Source: an uncultured Candidatus Poseidoniales archaeon
GTDB lineage: Archaea; Thermoplasmatota; Poseidoniia; Poseidoniales; Poseidoniaceae
Assembly (NCBI GenBank): GCA_905182185.1
Contig: CAJJAP010000010.1
Coordinates: forward strand, 62,001-126,000
Reading direction: 5' to 3'
Length of the DNA: 64,000 nucleotides
Shown here: positions 18,901 to 26,907 of the stretch, in pieces
Position numbering within the stretch: position 1 is the first letter of the stretch
How the letters are laid out: the number at the start of each line of letters is the position of its first letter
Program-made: the position numbers and the translations under genes
Notes under the pieces: generated by a model
What the model saw: the letters and a program-made list of their open reading frames with translations, nothing else
Database searches by the model: none
What the model was told of the DNA's origin: nothing

Positions 18901-20031
18901 TGAGCCGAATAATATTTGGTTATTAGTGACTGTAATCGACCAAATATAATCTGAATGTAATACATTTGCAGTGGTCCAAGTAGAAAGGGAAGTAGCGGAG
19001 GATATGTCCCATCGATTGATACCATTCTCCCATGAACTGACATAGATTATTCCATTGTGCTCAATCATGTCAATTGAGAATCCACTATTCCAATTAGTAT
19101 CATTAGAACCTACTAGGTTTTGCCAAGAGTTAGCGCTATAATCATATTCGAATAATCCCCCATACCCTGCCATGAATAAGTTTCCATTTAGTGTAAGCAA
19201 TTTTGTTTGATATGAATCGGTAACGGCCGGAGCAGAAACGACCATTGCTAGAGAACTGTCGTCTAAGTTCAAGAAATGTATCCCATCTGTATCGGTGAGG
19301 ACTATTAGGTAGCGATTAACTTCATCCACGGCTATATCAAGAATAGAACTAGCATTTTCAAATGTGATGATATCGATTATTTGTGGATCATTATTTGCAT
19401 CTAATACAACAACTGAATTTGTAACGCCAACCATCATCCTACCATCGTCAGGGTGAACTGCATTGGCCCTGATATCGAGATTTATTGGTTCAAAAGATAC
19501 AGCGGGGTCGGCAGGTGCTAAGGCCTCAAATACCAATTCTGTAATTTCAGCATCGCTTGGTAGAGTCCACCCTGCGCCGGTGTCACTATTTGGGTTCAAT
19601 CGGCTGGAATGTGGGTTGGAGCCATCAAAGAAATCGTTTGAACCAAACATCCCAAGTCCTCTCCAATCAAACAAGTTAATGCCGATATCAGAAGCGGTAA
19701 GAATCGGTTCCTCAATTAGTAAACCATCGCTACCGTTTACTCTTAATTGCAAGGAAACATTTGACAAATCTGCGCCAGGGGCAAACTCCAATTGCCATTC
19801 AGTCGTTCCTTGAGCGCCCGGAGTTACTCCAGCGCCGACGGTGTTGAGTTGAACCCAACCAGTGTCGTTGTGTCCCTCCGTTGGCCATATCGCACTATCC
19901 TTCACTCCATGTGCAGAAACAACAGGAGATGCCAGTATAGGGGCTAGACTAGATAGCAACATTATCAACACAAGTGAGATTGCTTGGCTGGCACTGCGAG
20001 ACGCCTTGGCCGACTTGGTATAATGGGACAT
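15847..20031 (-). CDS. Giant secreted protein, N-terminal part: signal peptide and beta-propeller repeats
   Basis: 1,394 residues starting at ATG 20031. A signal peptide (basic start, hydrophobic core at about 18-38, SAHG end) precedes a short beta domain. Then come many propeller blades, each with a pattern like VTSLxxDxxxLYIGTxxGVxRYD and intervening xxxTWTTxNxL loops. These resemble two-component-regulator and Kelch-type propellers. The frame ends in a Trp/Arg-rich nonsense stretch after SIAGSATTIWVTT; the real continuation lies in the neighbouring frame. Joining them by removing one base around 15918-15923 gives about 2,770 residues. Role is unknown; adhesion, sensing or polymer binding outside the cell are all possible. 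It diverges from the malic-enzyme gene. Confidence 0.75.
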   Translation of the reverse strand: MSHYTKSAKASRSASQAISLVLIMLLSSLAPILASPVVSAHGVKDSAIWPTEGHNDTGWVQLNTVGAGVTPGAQGTTEWQLEFAPGADLSNVSLQLRVNGSDGLLIEEPILTASDIGINLFDWRGLGMFGSNDFFDGSNPHSSRLNPNSDTGAGWTLPSDAEITELVFEALAPADPAVSFEPINLDIRANAVHPDDGRMMVGVTNSVVVLDANNDPQIIDIITFENASSILDIAVDEVNRYLIVLTDTDGIHFLNLDDSSLAMVVSAPAVTDSYQTKLLTLNGNLFMAGYGGLFEYDYSANSWQNLVGSNDTNWNSGFSIDMIEHNGIIYVSSWENGINRWDISSATSLSTWTTANVLHSDYIWSITVTNNQILFGSYDNGVARFDWNSNFWLSTWNSANWLGADDIWGVESIGDQLLILNGANVHYYNTTSGVFGTTDTLSNYGIYAGRSMFTWPSGGSRAPMSDTILLTDYTGKIVKLTPTKSTRYDGQIPISSSPSSGDMTNIVELDNVLFITNPYVLDRYDIGQSKWLSPVIHGMTATSIHTDGNSIYMGTEAHGIINYAKNGSVINSYSNANGMYSNSIANFAINNGIMVSTHQSGGISIINISSASILSYDSSDGMDSDFLNDVAIHQDIAFIGSEDSGIIRYDISNDTFLSSWVSTGVNGVDYAPIAVVGDILHFGLSGYGVARKDLATGEILTPLTTRGSILPSSSIYALESDGSNLYIGTQGGAVRWDGSSSTNFINGGQWSTRPTQFFDFVIDGGDLYAGTNLGLCKYVLSTITIDDCQNVQDGMPNWAVYAVHSDSDFVYGGTLSGVGLVDITNFEHDSNWGEGSQSATAPVEVINTTAYIGLDGIGVLRYDITNNTWLPTWTVNNVLDTNGITSLVADIRPNQIWIGGDDGFQLIDIVNETEEYDIEKTNALYSGNGDPYQLMIHGDVMYFHQSTQSDSIGRINIANFTSLTSLDIGSQLSENNGDVYGMNFIGDTLMVGLASGQWWNADGSGGIAQWNASNNSWGPNVEPIGEINRVTSYLSSAGNHWVAWGETKLDLYNNGSLVNSWDDSVFDFPIRGIVEFDGATLFATEDGVARYNESSNSWLTTWTEGSGLPNNAGERFYDIWTDGTELVVGGAEFTNWGGFRTGTISHLDSSGSWSTFTGGQSGMPNGYPISMTMCGGVLNVAMYNGFNGGIAVIDLQNATAGTHISGTSLDDDSPSAVACDGVDTLYIGYYADDMPVSKYSYQTGTWLNDITSQNHNIPSDRVWWDAINYHAGKLILGHGLGTSGNNIIGGGYSVITTSGTTAASATVISQGSSVTSFQPYGQGWIIGQAGGTSGYSHVDIVSSQGQTPLIKLPGLVSGQITSIAGSATTIWVTTLWPVSRIWRCWWRWYSSRKS

Positions 20032-20223
20032 AGATGTGAGGCGACTTTTACAGTATTTGAACGCGGCCCTTAGATGTGAACTTAATAATCATCAATTCAA
20101 CCACTATTATTGCCTTTAGCCACAATCCCGTTGGATTATTTTGGTGATAGAACTTCAATAATTTGTAATAAAAACACACAACACTCAAACCACAGACGCA
20201 CTCACAACACGAAGGGGAACCAA

Positions 20224-22551
20224 ATGGTACGCGAGAAAAGAGAGCGCAGGTTGCGCCAAGAAGCGTTAGAATATCACGAATTAGAACCGCGTGGAAAAAT
20301 CAAGGTTGTACCTACTAAACCACATTCAACTGCATACGAATTGAGTTTGGCTTATTCACCTGGTGTAGCCTACCCCTGTTTGGAGATTGAAAAGAATCCT
20401 GAAGATGCGTACAAATATACTTCTAAAGGTAATTTAGTTGCAGTAATTTCAAACGGTACAGCAGTATTAGGACTTGGAAATATTGGTGCATTAGCCAGTA
20501 AACCAGTCATGGAAGGTAAAGGATTGTTATTGAAAACATTCGCAGATATCGATGTTTTTGATATTGAAGTTGATACAGAAGACCCCGAAGAGTTCATCAA
20601 TACAGTTTGTAACATTGCAAAAACATTCGGTGGTATTAATCTTGAAGATATCAAAGCACCCGAATGCTTTGAAATCGAACGACGAATTGCAGAAGCAACA
20701 GATATTCCAGTTATGCATGACGATCAACACGGAACTGCAATAATTTCCGCAGCAGCAATGTTAAACGCAGTCGAATTACAAGGAAAAGAAGTATCAAAAA
20801 TCAAAGTTGTTGTTATCGGTGCTGGTGCAAGTGCAATTGCTTGTGCCAACCATTATGTCGCAGTCGGTGTCAAAAATGAAAACATCTTGATGGTAGATAG
20901 CCAGGGTATTGTGACAAAAAAGCGTCTAGATGCAGGAGAACTAAATGAATTCAAAGCAACATTCGCACACGATATCAAAGGTGGAGATTTAGCAGATGCA
21001 TTGAAAGGAGCTGATATGATGCTAGGATTATCTAGAGGTGGACTGGTGTCTAAGGAAATGGTGGCATCAATGGCTGCTAAACCGGTAATTTTTGCACTCG
21101 CAAACCCAACTCCAGAAATAGATCCAGAAGATATTCTTGAAGTAAGAGATGATGCGATTATCGCTACTGGAAGATCTGATTACCCCAACCAAGTGAATAA
21201 CGTATTAGGATTCCCATATATTTTCCGTGGAGCATTAGATGTTAGGGCAAGAGACATTACACAAGGTATGAAAATGGCCGCAACCTATTCGCTTGCAGCA
21301 TTGGCGAAAGAGCCAGTTCCAGATTATATTTCAGCCGCTTATGATGGTGCGACAATGCAATATGGACCGGAATATATTATTCCAAAACCGTTCGATAGAC
21401 GCGTATTAATTTGGGAGGCTAGTGCGGTTGCACAAGCGGCTGTAAATGAAGGAATAACCGGTGTTAAAGCCAAAGATTTCGACATTGAAAAATACAAAGA
21501 ACAACTGGAAGGTCGCTTTGGATTATCTTATTCAGTAATGCGCCATGTCATCAATCAAGTCTGTGGAAAGGGCAAGAGAATTGTATTCCCTGAAGGAGAT
21601 AATGAGAAAGTTATCAAGGCTGCCGCACAATTGGTAGAGCAGAAAATTTGCGTTCCAATCTTGCTCGGGCCAAAGAAGAGAATAGATTCAATGGTTGAAG
21701 AATTAGGTTTGCATTTTGATTATGAATCATATGACCCGCGCCGTGACAAACGCCGTAAGGGGGAATACGCAAAGGCAGTATTTACTCACAGAAAGCGAAA
21801 AGGTATGACCTATCTCGATGCTGCAAGGCTATTGAAGAGCCGTCCCTACTTTGCAAGTCAAATGGTAAAGAGTGGCCATGCTGATGGGTTCGTTGGAGGT
21901 GTTTCAAGGAATTATGGCGACGTACTTAGGCCAACTATCGAATTGATTGGTTCAGCAGATGACGCGCATTGCATTATTGGGTGCTATATGATGAATGTCA
22001 AAGGTAGAACGATTTTCCTGGCAGATGCTACTGTCAACGTATATCCTGATAGTAGGACATTAGCGGAAATAGCAGTTCAAACCGCAAAGGTTGCTCGTCG
22101 CTTTGGTGTCGACCCTAAGGTTGCAATGTTATCGTTTTCTAATTTCGGTAGCAGTAGAGCACAACGTTCTGAGAGGATTGAAGAAGCGATTGAACTCGCT
22201 AGAGAACTCGACCCATCCTTGGCAATAGACGGGCCAATGCAAGGGGATACAGCACTCAATGCGGCAGTACAAGGTGAATACGAATTCATGTCCTTTAGTG
22301 GGCCAGCCAATGTACTTGTTTTACCTAATCTTGCGGCGGCAAATATCGCTTACAAATTACTTGAGGAACTGGGAGACGCAGAGATGACAGGACCAATTTT
22401 GGAAGGAATGGATAAGCCAGTTCAACTAGTTGCAAGACAAGATGGTGTGCGTCATATAGTCAATATGGCTGCAATTTGTGCAGCAGACTCTATCCGCCAA
22501 GATTCATACTGGGAATCACTGATTACAGCGTACGTTGAAGAAGAAGAATAA
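20224..22551 (+). CDS. maeB: Malic enzyme fused to phosphotransacetylase-like domain
   Basis: 775 residues from ATG 20224 (the frame is open further upstream but the family starts here). The N-terminal half is malic enzyme: SPGVAYPCLEI, the NAD(P)-binding VLGLGNIGALASKPVMEGK, MHDDQHGTAII and the Rossmann motif VVIGAGASAIAC. From about residue 435 the phosphate-acetyltransferase-like domain begins (KRIVFPEGDNEKVIKAA, GFVGGVSRNYGDVLRP, GPMQGDTALN). This is the MaeB layout of bacteria. It oxidatively decarboxylates malate to pyruvate with NADP or NAD; the PTA-like part is usually regulatory, binding acetyl-CoA, rather than catalytic. The 192-base gap to the divergent giant surface gene holds both promoters. 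Confidence 0.92.
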   Translation: MVREKRERRLRQEALEYHELEPRGKIKVVPTKPHSTAYELSLAYSPGVAYPCLEIEKNPEDAYKYTSKGNLVAVISNGTAVLGLGNIGALASKPVMEGKGLLLKTFADIDVFDIEVDTEDPEEFINTVCNIAKTFGGINLEDIKAPECFEIERRIAEATDIPVMHDDQHGTAIISAAAMLNAVELQGKEVSKIKVVVIGAGASAIACANHYVAVGVKNENILMVDSQGIVTKKRLDAGELNEFKATFAHDIKGGDLADALKGADMMLGLSRGGLVSKEMVASMAAKPVIFALANPTPEIDPEDILEVRDDAIIATGRSDYPNQVNNVLGFPYIFRGALDVRARDITQGMKMAATYSLAALAKEPVPDYISAAYDGATMQYGPEYIIPKPFDRRVLIWEASAVAQAAVNEGITGVKAKDFDIEKYKEQLEGRFGLSYSVMRHVINQVCGKGKRIVFPEGDNEKVIKAAAQLVEQKICVPILLGPKKRIDSMVEELGLHFDYESYDPRRDKRRKGEYAKAVFTHRKRKGMTYLDAARLLKSRPYFASQMVKSGHADGFVGGVSRNYGDVLRPTIELIGSADDAHCIIGCYMMNVKGRTIFLADATVNVYPDSRTLAEIAVQTAKVARRFGVDPKVAMLSFSNFGSSRAQRSERIEEAIELARELDPSLAIDGPMQGDTALNAAVQGEYEFMSFSGPANVLVLPNLAAANIAYKLLEELGDAEMTGPILEGMDKPVQLVARQDGVRHIVNMAAICAADSIRQDSYWESLITAYVEEEE

Positions 22552-23397
22552 TCACTTGACATCTTTAATGGCGATGCTCGGTCTACGAGGTCTCCAAAAT
22601 GCACCACTAACAAATCCAATGCATAGCCCGCCAAATAACAAATTTGGCCAACCATTTACAGCATAATCAGACATCCCTCTTAAAATCGGGATGGTAAACG
22701 AAGGAATGATTCCAAGAATTGTCATCCACAATATTTCTCCTCTAAGATTTTTTGCAAAATCAGCATTCTCGGGAACCATTAACCCCGATTCTTTTCTAAT
22801 AGGGGTAATCACCAATCTGGCAATAACATCGCCTAAACTTCTGTCCATCGGGATTGAAGAAAGTGCAACCAAATCCTTAGTTGGGTGTGATTCAATAGCC
22901 GCTCTGTGATCTGCAGTAGGTCCGATTCCAGGTGATTTTCTCGGACTGCCATCCATCATTGCACCCCGGTAATTTGATGCCGGTGAATCAGCGAGTATCT
23001 CCACCTTTTTAGCAGGATAATTCAAGGTGATTTGTTGATGTGCAATCCTCCATTCTCCTTCACTTGGGCAACGAACTTCCCAATCATAATTATCATCCAA
23101 AGTGGAATCAGCCAACTTTTGTAGGCTACTATTTGCATGTGAAAGGATTTCTTTCAATGCTGACCCATCAATACCTTCCATCAGTTCATCAGGTCTTTCA
23201 TCAGGCTCTGGGCCGTTTAGTAAGATTGCTATTTGTCTTCTTGAAATTGGCTTTTTAAGAATATAAAATTTAGGACATTCTACTTCATGTCTTGGTCTTT
23301 GGCCAGAATATACCCAACCGCCTTTGTCAGTGCCAACAAAGATGCTATCCGCATCAACCGTCTCAAACTCTAGTCCGAGCAGGTTAATTATTGGCAA
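22552..23397 (-). CDS. Membrane protein with degenerate formylglycine-generating-enzyme-like domain
   Basis: 281 residues from a TTG. The N-terminal 170 or so residues echo the FGE-sulfatase/SUMF1 fold: FVGTDKGGWVYSGQRPRHEV near the start, FYILKKPISRRQIAILL where the family has FxIxKxPVTNxQY, and CPSEGEWRIAH where it has LPTEAEWEYAA. The catalytic cysteines and most of the second half are missing, so this is probably a binding module. Two C-terminal helices (about 224-243 and 252-269) anchor it. It is third in a run with the genes at 24120 and 23407, ten bases after the latter, and meets maeB tail to tail. Confidence 0.6.
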   Translation of the reverse strand: MPIINLLGLEFETVDADSIFVGTDKGGWVYSGQRPRHEVECPKFYILKKPISRRQIAILLNGPEPDERPDELMEGIDGSALKEILSHANSSLQKLADSTLDDNYDWEVRCPSEGEWRIAHQQITLNYPAKKVEILADSPASNYRGAMMDGSPRKSPGIGPTADHRAAIESHPTKDLVALSSIPMDRSLGDVIARLVITPIRKESGLMVPENADFAKNLRGEILWMTILGIIPSFTIPILRGMSDYAVNGWPNLLFGGLCIGFVSGAFWRPRRPSIAIKDVK

Positions 23398-23406
23398 TTC
23401 TACACC

Positions 23407-24123
23407 TCATTGAATAGTCGCCATCATGCGATTATACCAAGCCATTCCAGCTTTATGGTCTTCCAATTTTGAAAACTGAGGGAAGGGTGAGATAGAGCGC
23501 ATATAGCCAAACGCAGCAAAGTCAACGAGGTCTGGAGAATCTCCTGAAAAGAAATCTCCGTTGTGAGATGATGTGAATTCGCTAAGAAGGTCGTGCCATA
23601 ATTGCTTGGGTGTGCGCCCATCTTTTTTCACTCTTGAACGAGCGATAAATCCCCACATTATTGGAAATCCAGCCCATGCATACAGGCGTCTAGAAAAGAA
23701 GCCAAACTTTTCTAGTTTTGAAACCCGAACAGTGGTTTGGAGGGCTGAAAATAATCCGCCATACAATATGGGAATTGTTGCCTTAGACATTTTCGTATCA
23801 ACCCATTGTAACCATTCATCGCGTCGTGCAAGATCGCCCATTGTCGCTAATTTAGAGGAATTGTACTTTTCATCAAGATAGAACATCATCGGAGTGGAAT
23901 CGTAATGGATAGAGCCATCAGAGTCGGTTAAGACTGGGACTTTATTCCAATCTTCAACAAAGGCTAGTTCCTTTTTTGCCTTTAGCCCATTGATGCCAAT
24001 GTAATCAACATCGAGCCCAATATAATCGATTAAGCCACGTATTTTCCAACTAAATGGACAAGTGTACAACAAGTGTACAGTTGGCTTACCCATGTGTTTG
24101 GGGCTATCGCTCTCCTTCTTCAA
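23407..24123 (-). CDS. GST-fold protein, glutaredoxin-like N-terminal domain (mPGES-2-like)
   Basis: 238 residues from TTG 24123, or about 228 from ATG 24093. The N-terminal thioredoxin-like domain has LLYTCPFSWKIRGLIDYIGLD, VPVLTDSDGS and a downstream DST, in the arrangement of glutathione-transferase and prostaglandin-E-synthase-2 proteins. Only the first cysteine of the CPFC motif is kept (CPFS). A helical C-terminal domain follows, with a GDSPDLVDFAAFGYMRS segment typical of the family. Substrate is unknown, and archaea of this kind are not known for glutathione, so another thiol or a redox role is possible. The TTG overlaps the upstream gene's stop by four bases. Confidence 0.75.
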   Translation of the reverse strand: MKKESDSPKHMGKPTVHLLYTCPFSWKIRGLIDYIGLDVDYIGINGLKAKKELAFVEDWNKVPVLTDSDGSIHYDSTPMMFYLDEKYNSSKLATMGDLARRDEWLQWVDTKMSKATIPILYGGLFSALQTTVRVSKLEKFGFFSRRLYAWAGFPIMWGFIARSRVKKDGRTPKQLWHDLLSEFTSSHNGDFFSGDSPDLVDFAAFGYMRSISPFPQFSKLEDHKAGMAWYNRMMATIQ

Positions 24124-24455
24124 TCCTCGTTTGTATTATCCGTTACGGGTTTCCAACCGGGCTTCCAAAAATCCAAGTCATCCAACCATCGCATCCATTC
24201 CGAATCATCACATGTTAGAAGGTGAAAAGCACGGCTTTCCAATCCTTCCAGATTTGCTTTTGTCAAGATACCTTCAGTGCAACTATTACGCCATTCAACC
24301 TGTCTGTGGCGGATCTGCCGACGTGCCTCTTCTGGAGTATCAAAATTCATTTCACAAAGGTCTCGTAATTCACTAATCCAGGTGCGATTATCTTTCAATA
24401 ACGGGTCATTGATGACGCGCTTTGCTGGTTTCTTTGCGAACGGCCACCATCCCAT
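24120..24455 (-). CDS. Hypothetical protein rich in Trp and Arg
   Basis: 111 residues, no signal peptide. It begins MGWWPFAKKPAKR and includes a helical basic stretch (EEARRQIRHRQVEW) and a Trp-rich C-terminus (SEWMRWLDDLDFWKPGW). It is the first gene of a run with the GST-fold and FGE-like genes and overlaps the next start by four bases. No family recognised. Confidence 0.6.
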   Translation of the reverse strand: MGWWPFAKKPAKRVINDPLLKDNRTWISELRDLCEMNFDTPEEARRQIRHRQVEWRNSCTEGILTKANLEGLESRAFHLLTCDDSEWMRWLDDLDFWKPGWKPVTDNTNED

Positions 24456-24575
24456 AACTTGCCCTCTCCCCTCCTAAACTTGAGGCTTGTGTAAAAACCC
24501 TAACAATCAACTTCATACCAACCATTCAAGCAAATCATGCGATGAAGCCATGTGCCCAAACACTTTGGCATATCT

Positions 24576-25010
24576 ATGGGCAGGATTGTAGTTCACTTTC
24601 ACGGTAAATCAAAAGATAAGTCCATGACTTCCTCAATCCAAAACTACAGCGAGAGAATATTGCCACGGGGAATAAAGATCGAGGTGCATAGTGAAAAATT
24701 AAGCGTTGATGATTATTTGCAACAATTACAATCAAAGCAAGGGATATTGATTTTATTAGACGAAGGAGGAAGTCAATATACTTCCGAACAATTGGCAACT
24801 TTATGCAAAGAATGGGCATTACAAGGCCAAGACACGCATCTAGCAATCGGGCCATTCGATGGATGGCCAAAGAGCGGAAATACACAGAAAATCGCTAGAA
24901 TCTCACTATCTTTGATGACATTCCCTCATGAATTGGCATCAGTACTATTGCTTGAACAATTATATCGGGCCACAGAGATAAATCGTGGTAGCGGATATCA
25001 CAAAGCATAG
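24576..25010 (+). CDS. rlmH: RlmH-type SPOUT rRNA methyltransferase
   Basis: About 144 residues from ATG 24576, chosen over GTG 24552 because the family starts with a short M-x-I strand. The diagnostic segments are LILLDEGGSQYTSEQLA, LAIGPFDGW and the knot/SAM-binding C-terminus ISLSLMTFPHELASVLLLEQLYRA followed by GSGYHKA. RlmH methylates N3 of pseudouridine 1915 in helix 69 of 23S rRNA, as a homodimer. It is mostly a bacterial protein with scattered archaeal members, so transfer is plausible. The following gene starts about 40 bases downstream and may be cotranscribed. Confidence 0.88.
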   Translation: MGRIVVHFHGKSKDKSMTSSIQNYSERILPRGIKIEVHSEKLSVDDYLQQLQSKQGILILLDEGGSQYTSEQLATLCKEWALQGQDTHLAIGPFDGWPKSGNTQKIARISLSLMTFPHELASVLLLEQLYRATEINRGSGYHKA

Positions 25011-25050
25011 GGTGAAAAACACGGGCCATTTGGTTGGGTTGGGGCAGAAG

Positions 25051-25815
25051 ATGATATTCGCTAACGAATCGGATATGCGTTGGTTGCTGATTGTATTTGA
25101 GGCATTAATAGGACTAATACTCGTCTTAGGTAGTAGAAGGCAACCTTTCCCAACACCAAGTAGGCGTTTTGGAACACTGACATTACTGATTGCCTTTGCA
25201 TTTTTTATTGGCCAATCTGCGCCTCACCCAGTAGCAGTTTCAGGACATTTAGCGACCCTTGCTTTCCTAGGTGCCTTTGGAATAGTTGCAGGAGTACATC
25301 ACATGATGGTTACTCGCAGAGAAGTTCTCATCGCGCCAATGGCCGGTTTCATGTTCTGCGTAGGCATGACCGGATTGATTATTCAGACATGGCCAGATTT
25401 GTCCTTAAGCGAGCAATGGGCCGGATTCTTTTCTCTTGTTGTTCTAACAGGAATCCAAACTTGGCTTGTTTTTAGAGGATTGTTGATCGGGCGCCTACCA
25501 CTCGCATGGTCGCAAGCGGGCATGGTCGCTTTACAGCGTGGCCAACTATCAGGGTCACATGGAGCTATATCTTGTTTCGAAAAGGGATGGGATGCAGATG
25601 AAGAGCATCTTAATCCGATGGCATATTTGGCACTTCACAGAATCTATCTATTCATGCAAGATGTAGAAGAAGCAGATAAATGGCTAGACTCTCTTGTAGA
25701 TGTTGGAGGCGAGAAAGCAGTAGCAAAAGAATGGATAGAAGCAATCCATCAATACTTGAAATTAATTGATCCAATCGCTGCAAAAAACCTTCCAGCATTA
25801 ATGGAAGAAGAATAA
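25051..25815 (+). CDS. Membrane protein with C-terminal helical repeat domain
   Basis: About 254 residues from ATG 25051 (the frame extends upstream to 24985, overlapping rlmH). Six hydrophobic helices span about residues 8-155. A soluble TPR-like helical domain follows (ALQRGQLSGSHGAISCFEKGW, NPMAYLALHRIYLFMQDVEEADKWLDSL), as in membrane proteins that hold a partner on the inner face. Family unknown. Confidence 0.65.
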   Translation: MIFANESDMRWLLIVFEALIGLILVLGSRRQPFPTPSRRFGTLTLLIAFAFFIGQSAPHPVAVSGHLATLAFLGAFGIVAGVHHMMVTRREVLIAPMAGFMFCVGMTGLIIQTWPDLSLSEQWAGFFSLVVLTGIQTWLVFRGLLIGRLPLAWSQAGMVALQRGQLSGSHGAISCFEKGWDADEEHLNPMAYLALHRIYLFMQDVEEADKWLDSLVDVGGEKAVAKEWIEAIHQYLKLIDPIAAKNLPALMEEE

Positions 25816-25955
25816 TCGGTCCTCTCCGAAAAAATACACTTTACGAAACTTTATTTCCGCTTTATGTATTAATTTGTCTATAAGGGGCATTATCATTGCA
25901 CAATTAGGCGAAGGACTTAAGAGGCTTAACGACTAATTCTATATTGAGGATTGAG

Positions 25956-26234
25956 ATGTTTAGGAATGCACAACAAAACCGTATGGGAGGAATGCTTTGG
26001 TATGCTGTATTGATTTGGTTTTCATCCAGCATACTTTCTCAAGCACTTTTCATTGGTTTCTATGGTGTTCCATACGATGCGATTGATTTGCTTGGAGGAA
26101 TCGGTCCGGCGTATATTGGGCTGATTTTAATCGAAGTGGCCATGTGGATCATACTTGCAGGATTATCAGTTGTCAAAATGGCCCGTAAACTAAAATTAAG
26201 ACCAGTTAACATTGTTCCCAGTCTCGGGGAATGA
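25956..26234 (+). CDS. Small membrane protein, two transmembrane segments
   Basis: 92 residues from ATG 25956 (an in-frame TTG lies at 25944). Two long hydrophobic helices at about 13-38 and 45-75, followed by a basic tail (KMARKLKLRP). The upstream 140 bases are AT-rich, with TTTATGTATTAATTTG as a possible TATA region, so it probably has its own promoter. No family recognised. Confidence 0.6.
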   Translation: MFRNAQQNRMGGMLWYAVLIWFSSSILSQALFIGFYGVPYDAIDLLGGIGPAYIGLILIEVAMWIILAGLSVVKMARKLKLRPVNIVPSLGE

Positions 26235-26397
26235 ACTTTTAGATATACGGCACGATTTGTAAAGTTTGAAATTAATGGTAACCGGATTAATGAATTTCCG
26301 ATGTTTCTTTAGTGACTGAATTAATCATCTCAAAAACCATCATTTGCCCATTGAGATTAGCCGATGACTTGAAGGAGCGTCATAACAAGGGACTACT

Positions 26398-26883
26398 GTG
26401 ACTGAAATTATAGATGCTTCAAAGTTTTCAGGTCGTCCAATGGAGATTACCTCTCTGTCTGACACCGACCCTATGCTCGCACATCTTCCGAGTGATGCGA
26501 TTATCCTCGCCATTGAAGGTGCTAGAGAATCTTTACCACTCGCATCAAAATTGTTAATTGATTTACAAGTAATGAATGATGAGGCTCACGATCTATGTGA
26601 AGAACTAGAAGTGTTGTTAGAAACTCTAAATCCAAATCACGAACATGTCTCAGAGATTGCAGAATATTTGGCAAAACTTGTCTCTCAATGGCAGCAAACA
26701 GCGGATAACTTGGAATCTACAGGTACAAGAGTAGCTTGTTTGGAACCAGGTCGTTTGGAATGGTATGGAGTGGTTGATGGGAACCTTTCGTTATTTTCTT
26801 GGACAATGGGTGAAGAAGATATTGAATGGTATCATGCTGTAGATGCAGGGTTCAACGCCCGAAAACCACTCATAGAGGCATGA
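26398..26883 (+). CDS. DUF2203-like protein
   Basis: 161 residues from a GTG preceded by GAAGGAG. The N-terminus is helical. The C-terminal part matches the DUF2203 pattern: LESTGTRVACLEPGRLEWYG, then SWTMGEEDIEWYHAVDAGFNARKPL, where the family has a W-x-x-GE-x-x-I-x-x-WH-x-x-x-x-GF-x-x-R ending. The function of the family is not known. It lies 24 bases before the cobalamin adenosyltransferase gene, so cotranscription is likely. Confidence 0.65.
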   Translation: MTEIIDASKFSGRPMEITSLSDTDPMLAHLPSDAIILAIEGARESLPLASKLLIDLQVMNDEAHDLCEELEVLLETLNPNHEHVSEIAEYLAKLVSQWQQTADNLESTGTRVACLEPGRLEWYGVVDGNLSLFSWTMGEEDIEWYHAVDAGFNARKPLIEA

Positions 26884-26907
26884 CCTCGTCGGGCCTGAGG
26901 GCGAGAC

